Below, piece after piece: positions 7,972 through 16,585 of a stretch of DNA of 49,153 nt. The stretch is from assembly GCA_021404685.1 (NCBI GenBank), contig QWHC01000025.1:1-49153 (forward strand), written 5' to 3'. Source of the stretch: Chloroflexi bacterium CFX4 (lineage in GTDB: Bacteria > Chloroflexota > Anaerolineae > Aggregatilineales > UBA2796). Position 1 is the first letter of the stretch, and every line of letters begins with the position of its first letter. A program made the translations under genes and the position numbers. The notes below the pieces were generated by a model that saw only the letters and a program-made list of their open reading frames with translations, did no database searches and was not told the DNA's origin.

Positions 7972-8880
7972 ATGACAGCACAAGCAGACATCGGCATCGT
8001 CATCGTCAATTGGAACACGCGCGAACTGTTACGCGGCTGCCTGCGCTCGCTTGCCGAGAGCGATGCGCGTGTAGTGCGGCGTGTGGTGGTGGTGGATAAC
8101 GCCAGCAGCGATGATAGCGCGGCAATGGTGCGCGCCGACTTTCCCGATGTGACTCTGATCGAAAACCCGCAAAATACGGGCTACGCCGCCGCCAATAATC
8201 TTGGGTTGGAGCAGCTTGGCTTTGGGCGCCCCTGCCATGCGTCCGCGCCACGTTATGCCTTACTGTTGAACCCTGATACCGAACTGCCGACCGATGCGCT
8301 CTCCCAAATGGTAGCCCGCCTTGATTCCGATCCGCAGATTGGCGCAGCAGGGCCGCGCTTGGTGCTGCCTGATGGCAAACTCGACCTTGCTTGCCGCCGC
8401 AGTTTTCCCACGCCGGAAGTCGCGCTGTGGCGCATGGTGGGTTTGAGCAAGCTATTTCCCAAAAGCCGTCTGTTTGGGCGCTATAATCTGACCTACTTAG
8501 ATGAACATCTTGAGACGGAAGTAGATTGTGTGGTGGGCGCCTTTATGATGGTGCGCCGCGAGGTGATTGAGCGCGTTGGGCTGCTGGATGACACATTCTG
8601 GATGTACGGAGAAGATATAGATTGGGCGTATCGAATCAAACAAGACGGGTGGAAGATACTGTACTATCCGAAGGTGACGGTCTTACACATCAAGCGGGCA
8701 GCCAGCCGCCAGAATCCACGGACGAAGCTGGAATTTCAGCGCGCCAGCCTGATCTTCTACCACAAACACTACGCACGGACGACGCCGCGCCTGATGCACT
8801 GGGCAGTGTTGCTGGGGCTGCTGATCAAGGGTGGGCGCCCGCTGTGGGCAGACATACGGGCGTTGGGCAAATCACATTGA
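7972..8880 (+). CDS. Family 2 glycosyltransferase (rhamnosyltransferase-like)
   Basis: A 302-residue GT-A enzyme that would transfer a sugar from a nucleotide donor during surface polysaccharide assembly. Motifs seen are 'IVIVNWNTRELL' at the N-terminus, 'VVDNASSDDS', 'NTGYAAANN', the metal-site-like 'LLNPDTE', and 'MYGEDIDWAYRI' carrying the probable catalytic Glu-Asp. A hydrophobic C-terminal segment may associate with the membrane. GAGAGG lies 5 bases before the ATG. The stop overlaps the probable TTG start of the next gene, so the two products likely work in one glycan pathway. Confidence 0.92.
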   Translation: MTAQADIGIVIVNWNTRELLRGCLRSLAESDARVVRRVVVVDNASSDDSAAMVRADFPDVTLIENPQNTGYAAANNLGLEQLGFGRPCHASAPRYALLLNPDTELPTDALSQMVARLDSDPQIGAAGPRLVLPDGKLDLACRRSFPTPEVALWRMVGLSKLFPKSRLFGRYNLTYLDEHLETEVDCVVGAFMMVRREVIERVGLLDDTFWMYGEDIDWAYRIKQDGWKILYYPKVTVLHIKRAASRQNPRTKLEFQRASLIFYHKHYARTTPRLMHWAVLLGLLIKGGRPLWADIRALGKSH

Positions 8881-10301
8881 CGGCTGAACCACCGCCGCGC
8901 CTACGGGGTGCGTTGGCAATTTTGCTGGTGCTGATTGATGTTGGGATGCTCGGCGCAGCTTTTGTGCTGGGCTATTTTGCGCGCCGCGAGGTGCCGCTGT
9001 TTGCCGCGCCAATTGATCCGCCCTCGCTGCGTAGCTATATCCCAGTTTTCATCATCCAAACCATTACGATCCTGACCATCTTCTACTTTGCGCGGCTCTA
9101 CCACCAGCGGCGGGCTGCCAGCCGTATTGATACGCTCTATGCGATTGCCGCCTCTGTCTCAATCGGCGTGGTCATGTCCAACGGCTTTTCAAGCATTCTG
9201 CTGAAAGGCACGGGCATCGGCACGGACTATCCGCGCCAAATGATCCTCTATGTGTGGTTTTTCACGCTCATCACAATGACGGTTGGGCGCGAACTGCATC
9301 GCCAAATTACGGTGCGCTTACGCAAGTTGGGCTTTGCGCGTGATCGCGTGCTGATTGTGGGCGCGGGTGAAGTGGCGCAAGGCATCATTCAGCACATTCA
9401 TGCCAGTCCGCAGCTTGGCTATCGGATTGTGGGCGCCGTCAACGGGCAGACGGGAAAATCGGTGGCGCATGTGCCGATCATCGGCTCGGCGGCTGCCCTG
9501 TCCGATCTGATTGATACCTACCACATTGATGAGGTCATCATCGCGCAGCCAGAACTCCAGCGCCAAGAATTGGTTGGTCTGGTGGCGCGCTGCCAGCGTG
9601 GGCGCGTCAGCATCAAAATCTACCCTGACCTGTTCAGCTACATGGCAGGCGGCATGAGTGTGGATGATCTCGGCGGGTTGCCACTGCTTTCGGTGCGTGA
9701 CGTGGCGCTGCGCGGCTGGAAGCTCTCGCTTAAGCGCGGCTTGGATATTTTTGGCGCGGCGGCGGGCTTGATCTTCCTCTCGCCGTTTATGCTGTTGACT
9801 GCCATTCTGATCAAGCGTGAGTCGCCCGGGCCGGTCTTTTTTGCCCAAGAGCGCATGGGCTTGGATGGTCGCCCGTTTCCAATGCTCAAGTTTCGCTCCA
9901 TGCGCGTTGACTCTGAGAAGGGCGGCCCCGGCTGGACGACGGCGAACGATCCGCGTGTGACGCGCATTGGCAAGTGGATGCGCCGTAACAACTGGGACGA
10001 GATTCCGAACCTGATCAATGTGCTGCTTGGGCATATGAGTCTTGTTGGTCCGCGCCCGGAGCAAACACACTTTGTACAGCAGTTTCGAGAGCGTATTCCG
10101 CGCTATATGGAGCGCCACCGCGAAAAGGCAGGCATGACGGGCTGGGCGCAGGTGAACGGCTTGCGCGGCGATACCAGCATTGAGGAACGCATTAAATATG
10201 ACCTGTGGTATGTGGAAAACTGGTCGTTCTGGCTGGATGTGAAGATCATCTTACGGACGATTGTGCAAACGCTGACCGGCAGAAGCAAAAATGCTTACTA
10301 A
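8877..10301 (+). CDS. Exopolysaccharide polyprenyl glycosylphosphotransferase (WcaJ-like)
   Basis: This membrane enzyme starts lipid-linked glycan synthesis by moving a sugar-1-phosphate to undecaprenyl phosphate. The N-terminal part has several membrane spans, the middle is a Rossmann-like domain ('VLIVGAGEVAQGII'), and the C-terminal 200 residues are the bacterial sugar transferase domain ('KRGLDIFGA', 'LKFRSMRVD', 'DEIPNLINVLLGHMSLVGPRP', 'GMTGWAQVNGLRG'). The frame is open back to 8622, but that would overlap GT2 by 259 bases. TTG 8877, overlapping the GT2 stop, gives 474 residues, the usual size. The start is the uncertain part; no strong ribosome site is visible. Confidence 0.9.
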   Translation: MTAEPPPRLRGALAILLVLIDVGMLGAAFVLGYFARREVPLFAAPIDPPSLRSYIPVFIIQTITILTIFYFARLYHQRRAASRIDTLYAIAASVSIGVVMSNGFSSILLKGTGIGTDYPRQMILYVWFFTLITMTVGRELHRQITVRLRKLGFARDRVLIVGAGEVAQGIIQHIHASPQLGYRIVGAVNGQTGKSVAHVPIIGSAAALSDLIDTYHIDEVIIAQPELQRQELVGLVARCQRGRVSIKIYPDLFSYMAGGMSVDDLGGLPLLSVRDVALRGWKLSLKRGLDIFGAAAGLIFLSPFMLLTAILIKRESPGPVFFAQERMGLDGRPFPMLKFRSMRVDSEKGGPGWTTANDPRVTRIGKWMRRNNWDEIPNLINVLLGHMSLVGPRPEQTHFVQQFRERIPRYMERHREKAGMTGWAQVNGLRGDTSIEERIKYDLWYVENWSFWLDVKIILRTIVQTLTGRSKNAY

Positions 10302-10415
10302 GGCACGCGGATTCAGATGAGTGCTGTCTCAACTGGCGACATGCACCTAATGAGCTTGCCTCGCGCTGAATGGGAAGCACACAAGGCACAAGCATAGGAA
10401 GGGTATTGGCGCTCA

Positions 10416-11741
10416 ATGGGCGAACTTTTGATCATCCTGCTGCTTATCATCGCCAACGGCGTTTTTGCGATGTCTGAAACTGCCTTGCTCTCGTCGCGCA
10501 AGGCGCGTTTGCAGCAGCGCGCCAATGGAGGCGATGCACGCGCTGCGGCAGCCCTTGAACTTGCCAACAAACCAAACACCTTCCTTGCCACAGTCCAAAT
10601 CGGCATCACGCTGATCGGCATTTTGGCAGGCGCGTTCGGCGGCGCAACATTAGCTGGCAGCCTGGCGGATATTTTGCGCGGCGTGCCATTTCTGGCGCCT
10701 TCCGCCGAAGCTATCGCCTTCACCTTAATTGTGTTGCTGATAACCTACCTATCGCTCATCATCGGCGAACTTGTGCCTAAACAACTTGCCCTGAACAATC
10801 CTGAGCGCATTGTTTCGCTTGTGGCTGCGCCAATGAGCATTCTCTCGCGGCTTACGGCGCCGCTGGTGCGCTTGCTGGATGGTTCGACCAGTTTGGTGCT
10901 GCGGTTGCTGAATGTGCGCCCATCTGACGAGCCAGCCGTGACCGAAGAAGAAATCAAGGTCATGATTGCACAGGGCGCCCAAACAGGCACTTTTGAGGAA
11001 GTTGAACGCGAATTGGTGGATGGTGTTTTCAGCCTTGCCGATGTGCGCGTGGATGCGCTGATGACGCCACGCACAGAAGTGACCTGGTTTGAAGTGAACG
11101 AACCGATTGAGTCCGTGCGGCAAAAGATCGTTGAAAGCGGCAAATCGCGCTTTCCAGTGGCACGCGGCAGCCTTGACGACGTGATCGGTGTGGTGCGCGC
11201 TAAGGATTTGTTGGCACGCGCCCTTGAAGGCTTGCCCTTTGACCTGACGGCAAGCCTTCAACCGCCGCTTTTTGTGCCGGAATCGCTCACGGCGCTTAGG
11301 ATGCTCAACCAGTTCCGCGATGCGAATACGCACATCGCCCTGATCATTGATGAATATGGTGGTTTGCGCGGCGTGGTGACCATTGCCGATATTCTCGCAG
11401 AGATCGTCGGCGGCATTTACCTTGAAGAAGAAGCGGTTGAACCGGATGTGGTGCAGCGCGAAGATGGCTCATGGCTGATTGACGGCATGTTCATGGTGGA
11501 TGACCTCGAAGCGATGTTTCCAATGCTGACCCTGCCCGCTGAATCTGAGCGCGAGTACCAAACGTTGGGCGGCTACTTGATGAGCCAATTTGGGCGCATT
11601 CCGCAAATGGGCGATCTGCATGAGGCGGACGGGCTGCGCTTCGAGGTGGTGGATATGGACGGCTACCGCGTGGATCGCGTCTTGGTGGCAAAAATTCCGC
11701 CGCCTCAGGACGCTGAAACGGCGGACAGCACCACAGCCTAG
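10416..11741 (+). CDS. CorC/HlyC-family membrane protein (DUF21, CBS pair, CorC domain)
   Basis: 441 residues. The N-terminal 190 residues are the DUF21 membrane domain with three to four spans ('GVFAMSETALLSSRKARL', 'GELVPKQLAL'), followed by two CBS motifs ('DALMTPRTEV', 'ALIIDEYGGLRGVVTIADILAEIVG') and a C-terminal CorC_HlyC domain. Family members are linked to magnesium or cobalt efflux; the older name haemolysin is misleading. Its stop codon shares a CTAG palindrome with the stop of the convergent gene at 11738. Confidence 0.92.
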   Translation: MGELLIILLLIIANGVFAMSETALLSSRKARLQQRANGGDARAAAALELANKPNTFLATVQIGITLIGILAGAFGGATLAGSLADILRGVPFLAPSAEAIAFTLIVLLITYLSLIIGELVPKQLALNNPERIVSLVAAPMSILSRLTAPLVRLLDGSTSLVLRLLNVRPSDEPAVTEEEIKVMIAQGAQTGTFEEVERELVDGVFSLADVRVDALMTPRTEVTWFEVNEPIESVRQKIVESGKSRFPVARGSLDDVIGVVRAKDLLARALEGLPFDLTASLQPPLFVPESLTALRMLNQFRDANTHIALIIDEYGGLRGVVTIADILAEIVGGIYLEEEAVEPDVVQREDGSWLIDGMFMVDDLEAMFPMLTLPAESEREYQTLGGYLMSQFGRIPQMGDLHEADGLRFEVVDMDGYRVDRVLVAKIPPPQDAETADSTTA

Positions 11742-12292
11742 AAATTGGCGCGTGTGGGCAGCGGCGTCGGTGTGGGCGAGGGCGTCAGCGTGATGACAGG
11801 CAAGCGCGGCGCACGCGGAAGAGGCGTGCTGGTTGGGGCGCGTGTCCATTCAAAAGGGCAGCGGAAACGCTTGGCAAAAGGCGGCACACCGTTCGCGCTA
11901 TAGGGTCCGTCAAACCACTGGACGGTGAAGATGGGCAGCGTGCGGTCAATCACAGCAGCGATTCGGCTGCCATCGCGGGCAGTTTGCACCACAACCCTGC
12001 CGGCAACTTCTGTCAGGTCATCAAAGACGAAGATAGTCAGGCGGTAGCCGCTGCTATCAGGGCGAATGCCCCACACTTCAAATTCGCGCCATTCCGCATC
12101 GCAGTAGATCACAATCCGATCTGTTGGATCACCTTCCACGCGGTCATCATCAGGGTTGAAGCCTTCAAAGTCGGGTGTGTCTTGGGCGTAGGCTTTGGGC
12201 AGGCTCAGTGTGCCAGCACCTAGCCCAACCACGAATAGCCCGCAGAGCAAAGCAGCTGCGATCAGGATTACGAGAAATGTCTTTGCGCGCAT
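11738..12292 (-). CDS. Small secreted protein with Thr-Pro-rich tail, unknown function
   Basis: 184 residues. A signal peptide ends near 'AYAQDT' (about residue 37). A globular part of about 110 residues contains two Cys ('VIYCDAEW' and 'RFRCPFEW') that could form a disulfide, and mostly beta-type sequence. The last 30 residues are a Thr-Pro linker-like tail. I recognise no family. It is the last gene of a nine-gene minus-strand array, 60 bases after the M23 peptidase gene, and ends on a CTAG shared with the CorC gene stop. Confidence 0.65.
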   Translation of the reverse strand: MRAKTFLVILIAAALLCGLFVVGLGAGTLSLPKAYAQDTPDFEGFNPDDDRVEGDPTDRIVIYCDAEWREFEVWGIRPDSSGYRLTIFVFDDLTEVAGRVVVQTARDGSRIAAVIDRTLPIFTVQWFDGPYSANGVPPFAKRFRCPFEWTRAPTSTPLPRAPRLPVITLTPSPTPTPLPTRANF

Positions 12293-12352
12293 GATGTCCG
12301 TTCCTCAACGCCGTTTTTTTGACCATTATACAGCAGAGCATTGCTCAGAGGA

Positions 12353-13183
12353 TCAGGGCAGGGTTGCCTCGATGAAAACTGTCTCGCCTGCTTTTAGGCA
12401 GATCGGCACGTCTAAGGGCGTGCCACGTGCGCGCAGACGGTAGCAGCCTGCGGGCAAATCCGCTAAGGTGAAGTTTTCATTGAAGTCGGGATCGCTGCGT
12501 AGGTTCGGGTCGGAATAGGTGAAGGTGTACGGCGCACGGGTTGGCGCGGAAAGCGTAAGGCGCACACCCAGCGCAGGTGACCCATCAGCGTTGAGCAAGC
12601 GCCCGATCAGAGTGCCAGTGCCGTCCAGCGGTGCATACCACAACTCTGGATTGCGCGTGGCAAAGTAATCCTCGGCGTTGCCAACGCGCACCTCAAAATG
12701 CAGGTGACTGCCTAAGGCGATGCCCGTTGCGCCGACTGCGCCGATCACTTCGCCTTGCGCCACGTGCTGCCCAACCTCTACGTCAATGCGGTAGAGATGC
12801 CCATAGAGCGTGAACACAGCACCGCCTTCAGGCGCTTCCAGCGCGTGTTGCATAATGATCAGGTTGCCGTAAAAGTTTGGCTTCTCGCCAAAGACGCGCT
12901 CAAAGTCGTTGCCAGCATAGTAGATGATGCCATCGGCGGCTGCCAAGACGGGCGTACCACGCGGATTGACCATATCTACGCCGTGGTGAATGGGCGATTG
13001 ATGGTTGCGGTGCCAGCCATAGGGAAAGCCAACCGCTGATTGGGCGTTGGCGCGCAGCGCGATGGGGCGCGCCAGCCAGTAATGGGTGTTCTCCACCACA
13101 TAGCCTGCTGATTCCTGCCCAAACACGGGCGACAGACTGAGCAACAAACAGAGCGTGAGCAGGAATCCGAGTGATCTTCGCAT
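12353..13183 (-). CDS. M23-family metallopeptidase, secreted
   Basis: 276 residues with a signal peptide ending near 'PVFGQES'. The LytM/M23 domain shows the zinc-site residues in 'HHGVDM' (His and Asp), 'YGHL' and the terminal H-x-H ('SHLHFEV'). Such enzymes cut peptide cross-links in cell walls. A C-terminal module of about 90 residues looks like a beta-sandwich (Cna-B/carboxypeptidase regulatory-like, 'GRLLNADGSPALGVRLTL'). GGAG sits 8 bases before the ATG at 13183, favouring it over the ATG at 13189 that overlaps the previous stop. Peptidoglycan as substrate is inferred. Confidence 0.9.
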   Translation of the reverse strand: MRRSLGFLLTLCLLLSLSPVFGQESAGYVVENTHYWLARPIALRANAQSAVGFPYGWHRNHQSPIHHGVDMVNPRGTPVLAAADGIIYYAGNDFERVFGEKPNFYGNLIIMQHALEAPEGGAVFTLYGHLYRIDVEVGQHVAQGEVIGAVGATGIALGSHLHFEVRVGNAEDYFATRNPELWYAPLDGTGTLIGRLLNADGSPALGVRLTLSAPTRAPYTFTYSDPNLRSDPDFNENFTLADLPAGCYRLRARGTPLDVPICLKAGETVFIEATLP

Positions 13184-13188
13184 GGGCA

Positions 13189-13755
13189 TTACTCCGAACG
13201 GCGCTCACCGTTGCAGGTGCTGGGCGACCACAACCCACGCCCTGCTTGGCGTGCGTCGCTTTGCACTTGCCTGAATTGGCGTTGGTATTTATGCGCGTTT
13301 CCGCGATAGGTGTACTCGAAAGCGTAGCCTTCCGCGATCATCTGCATGTTGTAGAGCCTGCCATCGGCAAACCACACAAAACGCAGATAGCGGTCAAACT
13401 GATCGCGGTCATCTTGGGAAGCGTCTGCCTCAAGGTAGACGGTCTGCCCTTCCAGCAGCCGTTTGGCATAGGCAGCCGCCTCGCGCCCGAAACACTGAAC
13501 AGGGCGGTTCGGATCAACCGACTCCGGCGTATCCATGCCGAGCATTCGGACGCGCCAGCGCACACCGTTGACCAGCACATCGGCAGTATCGCCGTCTACG
13601 ACGCGGCTAACGCGCCCTTCGGTCAGGGTGCGCGGCATGGTTGGATAGTTAATGGTCAGTGGTGGCGCGGTTGGTTGGCTGATGACGTTGCCCAGATCGC
13701 CGCACGCGGCAAGGCTGAGCAAAAGCACCAGCAGCAGGCGGAAAGGCTTAAGCAT
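13189..13755 (-). CDS. Thermonuclease-family (SNase-like) lipoprotein
   Basis: A 188-residue extracellular nuclease candidate. The N-terminus has a lipobox (L-A-A-C), so the enzyme is probably membrane-tethered. The SNase domain shows 'VVDGDTADV', 'RMLGMDTPES' (equivalents of staphylococcal nuclease Arg35 and Glu43) and 'DQFDRYLRFVW' (the Arg87 region). A family end motif, 'GLWS', is present. Start options are ATG 13758, overlapping the previous TGA, or ATG 13755; GGAG is 5 bases before the latter. It would degrade external DNA or RNA; a nutritional role is inference. Confidence 0.9.
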   Translation of the reverse strand: MLKPFRLLLVLLLSLAACGDLGNVISQPTAPPLTINYPTMPRTLTEGRVSRVVDGDTADVLVNGVRWRVRMLGMDTPESVDPNRPVQCFGREAAAYAKRLLEGQTVYLEADASQDDRDQFDRYLRFVWFADGRLYNMQMIAEGYAFEYTYRGNAHKYQRQFRQVQSDARQAGRGLWSPSTCNGERRSE

Positions 13756-13757
13756 CA

Positions 13758-14603
13758 TCACTCCGTATAGGCAGGTTGGCTGCTGCGCCAACGCGCATAG
13801 GCATCTTCAAGGCTGAGCAGCGGCTTTTTAAGCAGCAATTGCGCTTTGCTCACATCGAGCGTCAGGTTGGCAGGTCGCCCTGTCGAGGCGGAAGAGACTG
13901 CCTCAATGCGCGCCGCGGCAATGCCAAGCGCCTCCAACAGTTTTTCGCCAAGCGTTAGGCGGCTGACGGCGGTGGGTGCTGCGACGTTCAGCGCGCCGCT
14001 GAAGAAGGGATTTTCGATCAGCTCTAGGATCGCCTCCGCTAGGTTGACGACCCAAATGGCGCTCCGCATCTCATCCTCATAGAGGCGCAGCGTCTCACCA
14101 CGCTGCACTTTCTCCAGCAGCCACTCCGTCTGCTTGTTGCCACGCTCAAAATCATAAATGAGGCTGGTGCGGATGACGTGATCCGCCATCAGCTCCATCT
14201 CTGCCTTTGCCTGCCCATAGGCGGAGAGCGGCGAAGGCGGCGCGTCATCGGCGTAAGGCGGTTGGGTACCGTCAAAAACCATGTCGGTAGAGAGGAAGAC
14301 CAAAAGCGTTTCACGCGGGCAGAACGTCCGCAAGTGATAGGCCGAGGCAACAATTTGGGCGCGCAAATTGGGCGCGCTCATTGGCGGTACGGCGGTGTGT
14401 AGAATGATATGCGGCTGGACCCGATCAAGGGCGGCTTTCACCGCTTCCCGATCATTCAAGTCCAGCTGAAGCGGCGTGCCTGCGCGTAGGCGGCTAGGGC
14501 GGGTAAGGTAGCTTGCCGTCACGGCGTAGCCTTTGGCAGCCGCCTGCTCGCACAAGACGCGCCCAAGATCACCACTGCCACCTGTGATCAAGACCTTTTT
14601 CAC
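13758..14603 (-). CDS. RmlD-like NAD(P)-dependent sugar-nucleotide reductase
   Basis: 281 residues, extended SDR fold. It begins 'KVLITGGSGDLGRVL' (Rossmann motif); 'STDMVFDG' and the catalytic Tyr-x-x-x-Lys in 'SAYGQAKAEME' are typical of dTDP-4-dehydrorhamnose reductase (RmlD) and its relatives, which reduce the 4-keto group of dTDP-sugars. RmlA, B and C are not in the window, so the true substrate is open. It lies 12 bases after rnc, and its stop overlaps a possible start of the nuclease gene, so it is co-translated with neighbours of other function. Confidence 0.82.
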   Translation of the reverse strand: MKKVLITGGSGDLGRVLCEQAAAKGYAVTASYLTRPSRLRAGTPLQLDLNDREAVKAALDRVQPHIILHTAVPPMSAPNLRAQIVASAYHLRTFCPRETLLVFLSTDMVFDGTQPPYADDAPPSPLSAYGQAKAEMELMADHVIRTSLIYDFERGNKQTEWLLEKVQRGETLRLYEDEMRSAIWVVNLAEAILELIENPFFSGALNVAAPTAVSRLTLGEKLLEALGIAAARIEAVSSASTGRPANLTLDVSKAQLLLKKPLLSLEDAYARWRSSQPAYTE

Positions 14604-14615
14604 GTTGTTCCGTCC

Positions 14616-15335
14616 TTACTCCTCTGTGATGCCAAGCTGATCAAGGGCTGCTTGTGCGGCTGCTTGCGCCGCGCTGCGTTTGCTGCTGCCGCTGCCTGTG
14701 CCGTAGCACTGCTCATCAATGAAGGCGGCAACCGTGAAAAGCGGCGCGTGTTCAGGTCCCGTCATCGAAAGGACTTGGTAGCGCGGCGTTTTACCCAACG
14801 CCGTTTGAGACCATTCCTGAAAGCGGCTGCGCGCATCTTTATCCGAATGATCGCGCTGCATTGCGGCTAAGGCACGCTCAAACCAATCTTCCACCAGCGC
14901 GTATGCCGCGTCCATGCCCTGATCGAGGTAGAGCGCACCGAGCAACGCCTCAAACGCGCCGCTTAGGTTGCGCGTGCGCGCCCTGCCGCCGCCGTCTTCT
15001 TCGCCTTTGCCCATCAGCAGCGCTGCACCAATGCCCAGCTCCGCTGCGTATTGGGCAAGGCGTTCGTTGCCAACCATGCCTGCGCGCAAGCGTGTGAGTG
15101 TGCCTTCGCGCTCATTGGGCAGACGGGCATAGAGCCAACGTGCCGCCAAGAATGCCAGCACCGCATCGCCCAAAAACTCTAAACGCTCATTATCGGGCAA
15201 GGGCGCCTCAGAATGCTCATTGAGATAAGAGCGATGGGTGAGCGCCTGATGAAATAAGTCAATCGTGCGCGGCTGAATATTCAGGTGCGCCAAAAATGCC
15301 GCTGTGCTGTCCAGAAAGGTGCTTGGGTAGCTCAT
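14616..15335 (-). CDS. rnc: Ribonuclease III
   Basis: 239 residues. The endonuclease domain carries the signature 'NERLEFLGDAVL' with the catalytic Glu and Asp near residues 50-57 and the second metal-site block 'ALLGALYLDQG'. A double-stranded RNA-binding domain fills the last 70 residues ('SRFQEWSQTALGKTPRY', ending '...AAAQAALDQLG'). It processes rRNA precursors and structured mRNAs. The ATG overlaps the stop of the MoaD-MoaE gene by four bases (ATGA), so rnc is translationally coupled to molybdenum-cofactor genes, an unusual partnership. Confidence 0.96.
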   Translation of the reverse strand: MSYPSTFLDSTAAFLAHLNIQPRTIDLFHQALTHRSYLNEHSEAPLPDNERLEFLGDAVLAFLAARWLYARLPNEREGTLTRLRAGMVGNERLAQYAAELGIGAALLMGKGEEDGGGRARTRNLSGAFEALLGALYLDQGMDAAYALVEDWFERALAAMQRDHSDKDARSRFQEWSQTALGKTPRYQVLSMTGPEHAPLFTVAAFIDEQCYGTGSGSSKRSAAQAAAQAALDQLGITEE

Positions 15336-16057
15336 GGTTGCGGTTCGCTCGGTACGTCGGCAGGGGTTGGCGTGTAGTTGCCCTCAACCCAATGGCTGCC
15401 ATCCTGCCCAACTTCTTTCTTCCAAACTGGCACAATCTCTTTAAGGCGATCAATGCCGTAGCGCGCCGCCTCAAAGCAGCCCTGATCCCGATGTGCGGAG
15501 GCACACGCAATCAACACGGTCGGTTCGCCGACAGACAACACGCCCACGCGCTGCACCATAGCGATGCCCTGCACCAACGGATAGCGCACGCGAATCTCGG
15601 CGGCAATTTGGCGCATTTTGGCAACAGCCATCGGTTCGTATGCCTCGTATTCAAGGTGCGTGGTTTGGATTGGTTTGCCTTCGGCGTTGGTTTCGCCGCG
15701 CACTGCACCGCTGAAGAAGCACACTGCACCTGTGGCAGGCGTTGTGATGGCTGCCAACAGCGCGTTGAGATCAAGCCGATCAGCGGCAATCTGGAACAGT
15801 TCGGGATAGCCGCTGCCACCGCTGACAGGCGGAAAAAACGCCACCTCATCCCCATTATGGAGCACCGCACTGCCAAAGGCGAACTCTTGGTTAATGGCGC
15901 TCACGGCAGCTTGTAGATGTTCATTCAAGGCAGGCACTTGGGCGATCAGCGCAGCACGCAGATCGTCTAGGGTGCTGCCTTCAGGCAGATTAAGGCTTAG
16001 GCGGTTGCTGCCAGCGCGATCTTTTAAGGTGGCGAAGAATAAGATGGTGATTTGCAT
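15332..16057 (-). CDS. MoaD-MoaE fusion: molybdopterin synthase in one chain
   Basis: 241 residues. Residues 1-81 are MoaD-like (ubiquitin fold, 'ITILFFATLKDRAG', ending 'FPPVSGG' with Gly80-Gly81). Residues 85-230 are MoaE-like ('GAVCFFSGAVRG', 'LEYEAYEPMA', 'SAHRDQGCFEAARYGIDRLKEIVPVWKKE'). The synthase adds two sulfurs to precursor Z to make molybdopterin; the sulfur donor is a thiocarboxylate on the last Gly of MoaD, which here is internal. A similar fusion, MoaX in Mycobacterium tuberculosis, is reported to be cleaved after its Gly-Gly, so the same is plausible here. It sits 15 bases after moaC. Confidence 0.93.
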   Translation of the reverse strand: MQITILFFATLKDRAGSNRLSLNLPEGSTLDDLRAALIAQVPALNEHLQAAVSAINQEFAFGSAVLHNGDEVAFFPPVSGGSGYPELFQIAADRLDLNALLAAITTPATGAVCFFSGAVRGETNAEGKPIQTTHLEYEAYEPMAVAKMRQIAAEIRVRYPLVQGIAMVQRVGVLSVGEPTVLIACASAHRDQGCFEAARYGIDRLKEIVPVWKKEVGQDGSHWVEGNYTPTPADVPSEPQP

Positions 16058-16072
16058 CGCGGTTCACTCACA

Positions 16073-16582
16073 CTATTCGGCGGCAGGTGGATCAGTGGTA
16101 TCTTCAGCCAGATAGCTGCCGCTCTTGCCGCCGTGCTTTTCGAGCAGGCGGATATTTTGGATACGCATAGCGCGGTCTACTGCCTTTGCCATGTCATAGA
16201 GGGTCAGCGCAGCGACGCTGACGGCGGTCAGTGCTTCCATTTCGACGCCAGTTTTGCCGACGGTGCGCGCTGTTGCCTGAATCAGGATGCGGTTATGCAC
16301 CGCATCCACAGTCAGCGTCACTTCAATATGTGTTAGCGGCAGCGGATGGCAGAGCGGGATTAACTCGCTGGTGCGCTTTGCCGCCATGATGCCAGCAATC
16401 TTTGCCACGCTCAGCACATCGCCTTTTTTGAGCGCACCTTCCGCGATCAGCCGCAGCGTCTCAGGCTGCATCAGCACCTCGCCGCCAGCAACGGCGAGGC
16501 GCTCTGTTTCGGGCTTGCTGCCCACATCAACCATGTGGGCAGTGCCATTCTCGTCAAGGTGCGTCAGGCGATCTTCAAGCAT
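16073..16582 (-). CDS. moaC: MoaC, cyclic pyranopterin monophosphate synthase
   Basis: 169 residues; converts the MoaA product to cyclic pyranopterin monophosphate, the second half of the first step of molybdenum cofactor synthesis. Signatures seen are '[18 protein letters not shown]' near the start, '[22 protein letters not shown]' and '[25 protein letters not shown]', which include the conserved substrate-binding His and Lys. MoaA is not in the window. The ATG lies 3 bases after the stop of the phosphatase gene. Confidence 0.96.
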   Translation of the reverse strand: MLEDRLTHLDENGTAHMVDVGSKPETERLAVAGGEVLMQPETLRLIAEGALKKGDVLSVAKIAGIMAAKRTSELIPLCHPLPLTHIEVTLTVDAVHNRILIQATARTVGKTGVEMEALTAVSVAALTLYDMAKAVDRAMRIQNIRLLEKHGGKSGSYLAEDTTDPPAAE

Positions 16583-16585
16583 GGC

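Noticed and set aside
8622..8876. N-terminal extension of the sugar transferase inside the GT2 gene
   Set aside because: It would overlap the GT2 gene by more than 250 bases, and the extra residues are not hydrophobic or family-like. TTG 8877 gives the normal length.
13171..13770. 199-codon open frame on the plus strand
   Set aside because: It lies exactly over the thermonuclease gene on the other strand, whose motifs are certain; long shadow frames are common in GC-rich DNA.
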